A DNA stretch of 7,859 nt, from positions 1 to 7,859 of the forward strand of contig JAFDFT010000104.1 of NCBI GenBank assembly GCA_019309685.1, read 5' to 3'. This document shows positions 1 to 5,701 of the stretch, piece by piece. Position 1 is the first letter of the stretch. Each line of letters opens with the position of its first letter. The notes under the pieces were generated by a model. The model had not been told where the DNA came from. It saw nothing but the letters and a program-made list of their open reading frames with translations, and made no database searches. The position numbers and the translations under genes were made by a program. This DNA comes from Deltaproteobacteria bacterium (GTDB lineage Bacteria; Desulfobacterota; Desulfobacteria; Desulfobacterales; JAABPS01).

Positions 1-57
1 AAAAAGTCTAATTTTGTTTAAGTTTAAGTCACGACCCCGAACTTTAAGCCGAGGGGG

Positions 58-207
58 AAGGCGATAATTTTATCCGCAGGAATACACGTAGTATTTTTAG
101 GATTGATCTGCCAAAGTTCGGTGGCGGATTAAAATTTGATCCCGCCAAAGGCGGATGTTCCACCTGACGAAGAAATCGGGCAAAAAGAGGGATTTTTCAA
201 AGGTCTC
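58..207 (+). repeat. Dispersed intergenic hairpin repeat, copy A
   Basis: Longest of three related copies, the others being near 3785-3859 and 5079-5155. It starts with GGCGATAATTTTATCC, contains the inner dyad AATAC-acgta-GTATT, and ends CAAAGGTCTC. Relative to copy C it carries two extra blocks. One is about 26 bp (105-130) and sits between two GGATT direct repeats. The other is about 24 bp and contains CCGCC-AAA-GGCGG (142-154). The last 75 bases match copy B with about 9 mismatches by eye. No gene is visible in 1-346, so this repeat is the main content of the leader region. It may affect RNA folding upstream of the kinase gene, but no function is shown. Confidence 0.75.
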
Positions 208-346
208 TTAGAGGGTACAAACAGTTCTTGATTCAGAGCCCTCACAATGATAAACAATTATAAAATATATCAAAGGGGAAAAGTATTTAAACAACAATTA
301 AAAATAAAGTACTGCTATTGTTTTAATATACTTGGGTTTACGCTGA

Positions 347-2800
347 ATGAAAAAAGCCGTTTCGATCTACATTATACTATTAATTTCCGCATTTATTTAT
401 GCCAATATTGTATTGTTAAAAGATGCATCGGAGACGCAGGTTATCTTTTTGATAGATGGCAGTACTATCGAAACAGGGGAAGCATGGGAAGTTGCGGATG
501 AGGTTTTTTATGAGAAAAATGATGAACTTTATTCGATTGAAATGGAGGATGTAGAGCGGATAGGAAATGGTGGTCCGCAGTACGTTTTTCGTCAAATCAA
601 TAGTAGGGTAACTGCTGCAATCAGTTTAGGGGGCGAGAAAGACGAATCATCTGAGGGGACCACTTATCCAGCCATTGACACCTACATGGCGTGGATCAAA
701 AATATTCTTTTGATGGCGGTTTTAGGCGGCCTGGCTTTCGCCCTTATGGGCTTTTTGAAGCTAAAAAGGAAATCAGGTCAACTTGATATTGTCACTGAAG
801 AATCCTTTGACGAGAAGCGAAAAGACTTCAATGATATGGAAAAGATTGTTGACTTCTTTTTAGATCTTTTCAAGATTCAATTAGGCGCGAGTAAAGATAC
901 CAAAGCGACTTTTTTACCTGTGGCTTCACAGAGTTCGGGCTCCAGTCATGTATATGAATTAAGGGTAAAGAATAACGGAGATTGGACCTCACGCCGTATG
1001 ACGATTAGTACCCTGGCAGAAGAAAGCGGTAGTAAAAGTAAATGCTTTTCGGTTACTTACGATGACCGTATTGTGGTTAAGATCCCGCCTGTGTCTATAG
1101 AAGACTTTGACGTTTACCTTGAAAACATCAAAGTTGAAAACCGTATTGTCGAAAAACTGGCCCCGAAAAAATGCATCATTCCCCGCGTGTCTGTTGTTTT
1201 AAAAAAGATCCCATCTGTTTTTGAAGGAATGGGGTGGAGTAAGGAAGAATTTGAAGAGAAATCTATAGAGAGGCTGAAGAGATTCGCCAAATATCATAAA
1301 CATTTAATGATAAATGGTTCTTTTGTATATTTCATGGATTTGTCGAAGTATTATTTTTTAGGCAATATTGTAAAGGAAATTCATGATGTTGACAATAAGC
1401 TATATGGTGAAATAACCGGCAACCCCGGTGTTATCTGGGAACCGGACGGATATGAAAGAAGATACTGTAGTGAAGATTCTTCTGTTTGTAGCGGCATTCA
1501 GAACGTATTTAATGAATACGAAAAAGAAGTAACCCCGTTGTTGGCAAAAGCGGGTTTTTCATCTGTTCTCAGGTATCAGATACAGAGCTGGTTTTTAATT
1601 CATCTTGGCGGTGAAACTGTTCCGGAAAGCGAAAAAGAACTTTCTAAGGTATTCGTTAATGAGCTCAACGGACTGCTGAAAAAAATATTTAATAAAAACC
1701 AAGAAGCGGTTGAAGGGTACCGAATCGCGATTAAAGATTATATACGAAAAACGTCGTTCTCACAGCATAAGGCCCAAATTATATCTATTATTTCAAATCT
1801 TCTTGAGCTTCTGGCCTGGTTGGGAGAGAAGAAGGTAGCCATGCGGGATCTGAAGCCGGACAACTTGCTCGTTGCGGGCGATCCGGCCAGCTATCCGAAT
1901 TTTTTAACAAGTGTCGATGAATTTGAAATTGGACTGATAGATGTTGAAACAGCGGTTGTTTTAGAAGCTTCAGGAAAAGGAAGCATCGAGCAGCCCATGC
2001 TCGCCGGCACTCCTTTGTATGCAACTCCCTCCCACTTGTTTCCTAATAATGTATTAAGTGATACCTTTAAAGATCTGCCGGGAATTTTACATTACCAAGA
2101 CTGGCACGCAATTGTGGCGATGATTTACAATATGATTACTGGAGAACCGCTGTTTAACCAGACAGCAAGGCTGTTGCCGACCATCAGAAACGCCATGCAG
2201 AAATCTATCGGAAAGACCAATGGTTTGACGAGTGTTTTGAAAGATGTCAGCAGGCTATTCTGGCAAAGTGCTACTGATGAGTTTAAAACAAAAATAAATC
2301 AAAAAACAGAAATGATGAAAGACGCGGAAGTACCGCTACCCAAAAATGCGATTGAAATGTTAAAGAATCAGGTTTCTAGGGAAGTAGAAGACGTGGATAA
2401 AACGATTCACGAGGTCGTTTATTCACAGGATATATTTACAGGTGAAAATATCCGTAAACAACTGCTTGAGTCTTCACATGAAAAAGTTCAGAAGCTCAAA
2501 GAAAAGATCGAAAACAAAGAAGGCAGCGTGATAACGCAGTTGACTGATAAAGAGAAGACAATAAAGCTGCTGGAAGATATCGGTCAGTTAAAATCAAAGC
2601 GGGAAGAGTTTGTGCGGATGAAAGATTCGTTGAGTTTCCCAAAAGCTGCACTTACTGCGACCGCGCTTGTAGAATTCATGTTTGGAATTGTTTTAAAAAC
2701 AATGTACCCCGAGCAATGGGCCGGTCAATCCACGGGAGTTACTGTGGACTCAGATGCATCAGATAACGCGAGCACTATTGAGGCGACTTTGGATCAGTAG
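347..2800 (+). CDS. Membrane-anchored eukaryotic-type (Hanks-like) Ser/Thr protein kinase, divergent
   Basis: 817 residues, probably a signalling kinase in the inner membrane. Residues 5-24 form a signal peptide or anchor. Residues 30-73 form a small predicted periplasmic beta domain (VIFLIDGSTIE to DVERI). Residues 117-137 are a transmembrane helix followed by basic KLKRK, placing the rest in the cytoplasm. Kinase landmarks are VVKIP (K245, putative ATP lysine), MRDLKPDN (498-506, with D501, K503 and N506 kept but HRD changed to MRD), IDVE (531-534, in place of DFG, with D532 kept), GTPLYATP (554-561, activation and APE-like segment), and the subdomain IX-like YQDW (D585). About 255 residues separate K245 from D501, against roughly 100 in typical kinases, so a large insert is present. 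No clear glycine-rich loop is seen. Residues 640-760 are charged and probably coiled coil, and 765-787 are hydrophobic. The start is the ATG before KKAVS. The Shine-Dalgarno match (TGGG) is poor. Substrate is unknown. The kinase assignment is fairly sure; activity is less so. Confidence 0.78.
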   Translation: MKKAVSIYIILLISAFIYANIVLLKDASETQVIFLIDGSTIETGEAWEVADEVFYEKNDELYSIEMEDVERIGNGGPQYVFRQINSRVTAAISLGGEKDESSEGTTYPAIDTYMAWIKNILLMAVLGGLAFALMGFLKLKRKSGQLDIVTEESFDEKRKDFNDMEKIVDFFLDLFKIQLGASKDTKATFLPVASQSSGSSHVYELRVKNNGDWTSRRMTISTLAEESGSKSKCFSVTYDDRIVVKIPPVSIEDFDVYLENIKVENRIVEKLAPKKCIIPRVSVVLKKIPSVFEGMGWSKEEFEEKSIERLKRFAKYHKHLMINGSFVYFMDLSKYYFLGNIVKEIHDVDNKLYGEITGNPGVIWEPDGYERRYCSEDSSVCSGIQNVFNEYEKEVTPLLAKAGFSSVLRYQIQSWFLIHLGGETVPESEKELSKVFVNELNGLLKKIFNKNQEAVEGYRIAIKDYIRKTSFSQHKAQIISIISNLLELLAWLGEKKVAMRDLKPDNLLVAGDPASYPNFLTSVDEFEIGLIDVETAVVLEASGKGSIEQPMLAGTPLYATPSHLFPNNVLSDTFKDLPGILHYQDWHAIVAMIYNMITGEPLFNQTARLLPTIRNAMQKSIGKTNGLTSVLKDVSRLFWQSATDEFKTKINQKTEMMKDAEVPLPKNAIEMLKNQVSREVEDVDKTIHEVVYSQDIFTGENIRKQLLESSHEKVQKLKEKIENKEGSVITQLTDKEKTIKLLEDIGQLKSKREEFVRMKDSLSFPKAALTATALVEFMFGIVLKTMYPEQWAGQSTGVTVDSDASDNASTIEATLDQ

Positions 2801-2830
2801 CCCCTTAACAAATAATACCTGAATCTTGCA

Positions 2831-2949
2831 TGAAAATTGATGAGAACCTTTTTCCATGTGCCATCATAATAGTTCCGGTAATATTCTAACATTGAAGCAT
2901 TTCGCGTACATGGTAAAAGGGGGATATTCTTTTTTCTCATCAATTTTCA
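2831..2949. repeat. 119-bp interrupted palindrome downstream of the kinase gene
   Basis: Perfect 16-bp arms (TGAAAATTGATGAGAA, 2831-2846, and its complement 2934-2949) enclose a second arm pair (2847-2859 and 2908-2920, 12 of 13 matching). A 13-nt bulge (2921-2933) lies on the right side and a roughly 48-nt loop in the centre. There is no T-run after it, so it is not a standard intrinsic terminator. It could be a palindromic miniature element, or an RNA hairpin that protects or ends the kinase transcript. No coding potential is seen in it. Confidence 0.7.
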
Positions 2950-2987
2950 CCCGATGAGTAAACCGGAGGCTCCCATATGCAGCGTTA

Positions 2988-3065
2988 CTAAGGGTTCGCA
3001 ATAGTTCACTATAGCTTCACCCTTAGATGAAGCTTGTTGAGCGCAAGCGAAATCCCGCTTGCGGG
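2988..3065. repeat. Cluster of short hairpins upstream of the FmdE-family gene
   Basis: Three dyads follow one another: CTAAGGGT/ACCCTTAG (2988-2995 and 3019-3026), AGCTTC/GAAGCT (3013-3018 and 3029-3034), and CGCAAGCG/CGCTTGCG (3042-3049 and 3056-3063). The last overlaps an alternative hairpin, CCCGC-TT-GCGGG (3054-3065). They occupy the spacer between the kinase and FmdE-family genes. The GC hairpin resembles those inside the other repeats here (ATCCCGC...GCGGG). It argues against starting the FmdE-family protein at the upstream ATG at 3027. The spacer 2801-3113 holds this and the larger palindrome and no convincing gene. Confidence 0.55.
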
Positions 3066-3113
3066 GCATATGAAATCCTCCAATTTATGCAAAATTCAGG
3101 CAAGAAAATTCTT

Positions 3114-3749
3114 ATGGACATATATTCAGATTTAAAAGACAGTATTTCCAAAGACCTTCAGCGGTGTGTTGAATTTCACGGCCACCTGTGTCCCGGGCTG
3201 GTATATGGCTACCTTGTTGCGAAAGAAGCAGCGGATCTTTTAGATCTTCATCGATCACATGATGAAGAAGTCGTAGCTATTGCAGAAAACGATTCATGTG
3301 CGGTTGACGGGCTGCAGGTGATTCTTGGCACAACTGCTGGAAAAGGAAATCTTAAAATAGAGAATTACGGTAAAAACGCGTATACAATTCTTAGCCGTTC
3401 ACATAAAAAGGGGTACCGGTTTTCCCGTACCGAGTTTTATAATTATAAGGGGGAAAAAAAGGAAAAATTCGATAAGCTTGATAAAGCCATTTCTGACGGT
3501 ACCGCGAGCAATAAAGAGAAGCAAACACATAAGATGCTAAAAACAAAGGATTTGCTATCAAGACCCTTTGACGAAGTTTTTTCAACTCATGAGATAGATT
3601 TTTTTATGCCGCCGTACGCACCTCTAGCACGCTCGGAAGCTTGTGCCAAATGCGGGGAAATGACCATGTCAACCAAAATGGTTTCGGGTAAGGACGGGGC
3701 GCTGCTTTGTATTCCGTGTTCTAAGAGTGAATCAAGAGTGAATAGTTAA
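3114..3749 (+). CDS. FmdE family protein with C-terminal zinc ribbon
   Basis: 211 residues from the chosen start. The core matches the FmdE family, named after the formylmethanofuran dehydrogenase operon protein. Signatures are C18...FHGHLCPG (21-28), ENDSCAVDGLQ (58-68) and TTAGKGNL (73-80). Cys and His residues in these motifs are the probable metal site. A C-terminal zinc ribbon follows, with C177, C180, C199 and C202. The protein is soluble. In bacteria lacking methanofuran dehydrogenase its role is unknown; a link to molybdenum or tungsten enzyme maturation is only a suggestion. The frame is open back to an ATG at 3027, but that part runs through a GC hairpin and lacks family similarity. 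The ATG at 3114 is six residues before the first alpha-helical family segment. None of the starts has a good Shine-Dalgarno site, so the start is uncertain. It converges on the HesB-like gene. Confidence 0.82.
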   Translation: MDIYSDLKDSISKDLQRCVEFHGHLCPGLVYGYLVAKEAADLLDLHRSHDEEVVAIAENDSCAVDGLQVILGTTAGKGNLKIENYGKNAYTILSRSHKKGYRFSRTEFYNYKGEKKEKFDKLDKAISDGTASNKEKQTHKMLKTKDLLSRPFDEVFSTHEIDFFMPPYAPLARSEACAKCGEMTMSTKMVSGKDGALLCIPCSKSESRVNS

Positions 3750-3784
3750 CGGGTAAATAGTAGTGGGCGCCTAAAATATCTAAT

Positions 3785-3859
3785 AATTTGAGCCCGCCAA
3801 AGGCGGATGTTCCACCTGACACAGAAATTGGGCGAAAAGTAGGGTTTTTCAAAGGCCTC
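3785..3859 (+). repeat. Dispersed intergenic hairpin repeat, copy B (3' part only)
   Basis: Matches positions 133-207 of copy A with about 9 differences in 75. It includes the CCGCC-AAA-GGCGG hairpin (3794-3806), the CACAGAAATTGGG block and the end CAAAGGCCTC. The 5' half with the AT-rich dyad is missing or degenerate. It lies just after the FmdE-family stop, and its end abuts the terminator palindrome to the base. Confidence 0.7.
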
Positions 3860-3902
3860 ATAATAAAAGGGCAATACACTGAGTGTATTGCCCTTTTATT
3901 AT
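3860..3902. terminator. Bidirectional intrinsic terminator
   Basis: A perfect palindrome with 21-bp arms (3860-3880 and 3882-3902) around one central G. The GC-rich part is AGGGCAATACACT. On both strands the descending arm runs into TTTTATTAT, a U-rich tail. It sits between convergent genes, the FmdE-family gene ending at 3749 (+) and the HesB-like gene ending at 3921 (-), as expected for a shared terminator. Confidence 0.88.
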
Positions 3903-3920
3903 TTAATTTAAGCTTTATAG

Positions 3921-4232
3921 TTAACAGCAACTACCGGTTGTGCTGCAGCTTGAACAGGCAGATTGCAAGTCGATGCTGCTGTCAATTTTGAAACCAACTT
4001 CGAGAAAATCAATTTTGATTGATTTTGCTTTTTCCATAAAATCCTTATTTACGATATACTCATATCCATCAACCTTATAAGTATCATCAGTGTCTTTGAG
4101 CTCATCCAGAGCCATTGCCATAGATGGACCCCCTCATCCACCTTCGTTTAGAAAAATCCGAATCGGTGAAACCTCTTTGCCTTTAAAATATTCAGCCACT
4201 TGTTCTGTGGCCGTCGCTGTAACTTCAACCAT
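3921..4232 (-). CDS. HesB/IscA-like selenoprotein (in-frame TGA = selenocysteine)
   Basis: 103 residues if the TGA at 4134-4136 is read as selenocysteine (U33). Upstream and downstream parts are in the same frame and join as IFLNEGG-U-GGPSMAMALDE, where A-type Fe-S carriers have a conserved Cys in a GGC(S/G)GPS-like motif. A family of HesB-related selenoproteins with Sec at this Cys is known, mostly in anaerobes. The C-terminus is rich in cysteine (C93, C96, C102, C103), replacing the CGC of classical IscA. Together with U33 these could bind a metal or an Fe-S cluster, or act in redox; the exact job is unknown. The start is the ATG at 4232, set by a perfect AAGGAGG five bases upstream; the frame stays open to 4355, but that stretch holds the promoter. 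The gene is monocistronic, with its own promoter and the shared terminator. Confidence 0.9.
4103..4126 (-). promoter_or_regulatory. Candidate bacterial SECIS stem-loop
   Basis: Directly after the TGA, CAUCUA pairs with UGGAUG (six pairs, one G-U). After one U/C mismatch, GGC pairs with GCU, closing an AAUG loop. The loop begins 17 nt after the UGA, within the usual range for bacterial SECIS elements. Folding was done by hand. Bacterial SECIS elements are weakly conserved, so this supports the TGA reading without proving it. Confidence 0.55.
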
Positions 4233-4237
4233 TATGT

Positions 4238-4244
4238 CCTCCTT
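4238..4244 (-). promoter_or_regulatory. Ribosome binding site that fixes the HesB-like start
   Basis: AAGGAGG, a full match to the Shine-Dalgarno consensus, five bases before the ATG at 4232. It rules out the longer in-frame start at 4355 and is the best ribosome binding site in the window. Confidence 0.9.
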
Positions 4245-4302
4245 GATTTCATTTATTCTGCCATAAATAGCATTATGCGAGATACAGTTATCAGATTCCC
4301 CT

Positions 4303-4331
4303 AAAATAGTAACGTGAATTAGATTTGTCAA
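4303..4331 (-). promoter_or_regulatory. Sigma-70 type promoter of the HesB-like gene
   Basis: Perfect -35 TTGACA (4326-4331), 17-base spacer, and -10 TATTTT (4303-4308, four of six). It predicts a leader of roughly 60-65 nt before the ATG at 4232. It lies between the macro-domain gene and the HesB-like gene, so the latter can be transcribed on its own. Confidence 0.75.
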
Positions 4332-4336
4332 GCGGT

Positions 4337-4370
4337 AACCATTTATATTCTCCATGGTGCATAAGTGGTT
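4337..4370. promoter_or_regulatory. Candidate operator dyad upstream of the HesB-like promoter
   Basis: AACCATTTAT (4337-4346) and ATAAGTGGTT (4361-4370) are inverted repeats with 9 of 10 matching, separated by 14 bases with CCATGG in the middle. The dyad ends six bases above the -35 box, a place suited to an activator or repressor. It could also be a 3' hairpin of the macro-domain transcript, though no T-run follows. The protein that might bind it is unknown. Confidence 0.35.
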
Positions 4371-4384
4371 AATTTTTATAAGAA

Positions 4385-4909
4385 TTAAGTGATTTTAGCC
4401 AGATAATCGTTATAAATTTTCAAATCTTCTGTCGAAAAAAGAATAAACACAACTTTTTTGACTGATTCGTTTGTTTTCAGAAAATTACATGTAGAGTCAA
4501 TAGCGATCCGGCACGCGTCTTGGATGGGGTATCCATAAACACCGCAGGAAATTGCAGGAAAGGCAATGGAGGCTGCTTGGTTCTCAACTGCCAGACGCAG
4601 GCTATTTTGATAGCAATTTGTTAAATAGCGGCTATCTTCTATAGTTCCCTTGTAAACAGGGCCAACTGTATGAATAACGTATTTAGCTAGAAGATTGTAA
4701 CCTTTTGTAATTCTAGCCTCTCCTGTGGGGCATCCGCCGATGGACTTGCATTCTTTTAACAGTTCGGGACCTGCTGCCCGGTGAATGGCGCCGTCCACGC
4801 CGCCGCCGCCAAGCAGAGACACGTTGGCTGCGTTTACAATGGCGTCCACCTTCAGTTTTGTAACATCGCCCCGTTTAACTTCAATTTTATCAAGGATTTC
4901 TTTTTTCAT
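4385..4909 (-). CDS. Macro-domain protein, O-acetyl-ADP-ribose deacetylase (YmdB type)
   Basis: 174 residues, a stand-alone macro domain of normal length. Such enzymes hydrolyse O-acetyl-ADP-ribose and can remove ADP-ribose from acidic residues; YmdB also modulates RNase III in E. coli. Visible motifs are GDVTKLKVDAIVNAAN (N-terminal), LLGGGGVDGAIHRAAGP (ligand-binding loop with the conserved Asn/Gly/Asp set), CPTGEARIT, YVIHTVGPV and IAFPAISCGVYGYP (second ligand loop). The cytoplasmic location is inferred from the absence of a signal peptide. The ATG at 4909 is preferred because the family begins there and the only start further up is a TTG at 4969. A G8 tract serves as ribosome binding site. 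It lies 152 bases upstream of the HesB-like gene, which has its own promoter, so they need not be co-transcribed. Confidence 0.92.
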   Translation of the reverse strand: MKKEILDKIEVKRGDVTKLKVDAIVNAANVSLLGGGGVDGAIHRAAGPELLKECKSIGGCPTGEARITKGYNLLAKYVIHTVGPVYKGTIEDSRYLTNCYQNSLRLAVENQAASIAFPAISCGVYGYPIQDACRIAIDSTCNFLKTNESVKKVVFILFSTEDLKIYNDYLAKIT

Positions 4910-4915
4910 GAATAA

Positions 4916-4923
4916 CCCCCCCC
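4916..4923 (-). promoter_or_regulatory. G8 homopolymer acting as the macro-domain gene's ribosome binding site
   Basis: Eight G residues on the coding strand end six bases before the ATG at 4909. GGGGG can pair with the CCUCC of 16S rRNA with one G-U, and no other Shine-Dalgarno match is near. Runs of this length can change by slippage, which would alter spacing or strength. Confidence 0.45.
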
Positions 4924-5078
4924 AACTTAATTTGAAGTTATGATGTTTTTGAAGAATTTTTATATCCAACCGCTTGCTTTATTTGATGTCCGACTGTCAA
5001 TTAGTTCATTTTTAAAAGATGGGCATTTAAACATTTTTCCAATCCATAAATAAGCAATTTTTGTTCAATTTCAAGGTA

Positions 5079-5155
5079 GGCGATAATTTTAACCGTAGTA
5101 ATACATGAAGTATTTCGAGGATTAAAATCTGAGCTTGACACAGAAATTGGGGAAA
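5079..5155 (+). repeat. Dispersed intergenic hairpin repeat, copy C
   Basis: Starts GGCGATAATTTTAACC like copy A and shows the core fold best. ATTTTAACC pairs with GGATTAAAAT apart from one unpaired A, and AATAC (5100-5104) pairs inside with GTATT (5110-5114). It then reads GAGCTTGACACAGAAATTGG without the GC hairpin block seen in A and B. The 3' AAAGGNCTC end is not recognisable. It lies between the macro-domain and FmdB-type genes (both -), in the same orientation as A and B. Confidence 0.65.
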
Positions 5156-5181
5156 AAGGGCCATTTATGGCTGGAAACTGG

Positions 5182-5673
5182 TTACAGATCATATAACGTC
5201 TCATCCTTTATTGGAGGCCGCTGCGCTTTAATATTTTTCCCCTTTTTATCCGGCAGGATAAACGGATCTTCGTCTTCAAGCATATCGCCCATTTCCGCTT
5301 CTATCTGTTCAGGATCTTCGCCCTTTTCCATCCGTTTTAAGGCTTCATCCATTCTCGGGCCGAGTTCAAGGCCGGTCATATCAGTGAGTTTTCTCATCAT
5401 ATTGGCGGCCTGTTTGGGGTCATCTTCATTGATATTGCCTGCTTCGTTGGTGATCATTTCCATGGCTTTTTCCATTTTGCTCTCATCAATAGGAAGATCA
5501 TCCATATCACCTTCCTCAGATGCTTTGCCTGTAAAGGAAAAGAGAGAAACCTGCCTTGAAAGCTTTATGGTTTTGCATTTTGGGCACTTCGGCGTTTTTG
5601 ATGTATTTACGGTGTTTGAAAAAAAATTAAATATGGTGTTGCAGCCATTGCAGTAAAATTCATAAATCGGCAT
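5182..5673 (-). CDS. FmdB family zinc-ribbon protein with acidic tail
   Basis: 163 residues starting MPIYEFYC, the usual opening of FmdB-type zinc ribbons. C8-x2-C11 and C30-x2-C33 make the zinc site. The family is often called putative regulatory protein FmdB, but its function is not settled. The rest (about 60-163) is a long, mostly acidic tail with a Met/Lys/Glu-rich helical part, about twice the length of the basic family. It has no signal peptide or membrane segment. The ATG at 5673 has GGGAG seven bases upstream; a longer in-frame TTG start would run into the neighbouring inverted-repeat element and is rejected. It is transcribed away from ndk and possibly ends at a weak GCCAT-AA-ATGGC hairpin followed by a T-run just beyond the stop. 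Confidence 0.85.
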   Translation of the reverse strand: MPIYEFYCNGCNTIFNFFSNTVNTSKTPKCPKCKTIKLSRQVSLFSFTGKASEEGDMDDLPIDESKMEKAMEMITNEAGNINEDDPKQAANMMRKLTDMTGLELGPRMDEALKRMEKGEDPEQIEAEMGDMLEDEDPFILPDKKGKNIKAQRPPIKDETLYDL

Positions 5674-5701
5674 AGGTAAACTCCCAATATATTTAGCTTG
5701 C

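Noticed and set aside
58..207. CRISPR array or riboswitch in the repeat-rich leader
   Set aside because: The copies are far apart and not regularly spaced, and no known riboswitch core was recognised.
247..501. 84-residue + strand frame overlapping the kinase start
   Set aside because: Low-complexity, no ribosome binding site, and out of frame with a gene that has a clear signal peptide and domains.
2954..3004. 16-residue + strand peptide frame in the kinase-FmdE spacer
   Set aside because: No ribosome binding site and it overlaps hairpins; too short to support.
3921..4121. Separate 66-residue minus-strand gene starting MAMALDE
   Set aside because: It is the C-terminal two thirds of the HesB-like selenoprotein and has no ribosome binding site of its own at the internal ATG.
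4134..4355. Separate 73-residue minus-strand gene ending at the TGA
   Set aside because: Its last part continues in frame past the TGA as a HesB-like protein. The first 41 codons cover a promoter and leader, and AAGGAGG marks the true start at 4232.
5135..5656. 173-residue + strand frame opposite the FmdB-type gene
   Set aside because: Serine-rich antisense shadow of a gene with a clear zinc-ribbon motif and ribosome binding site.
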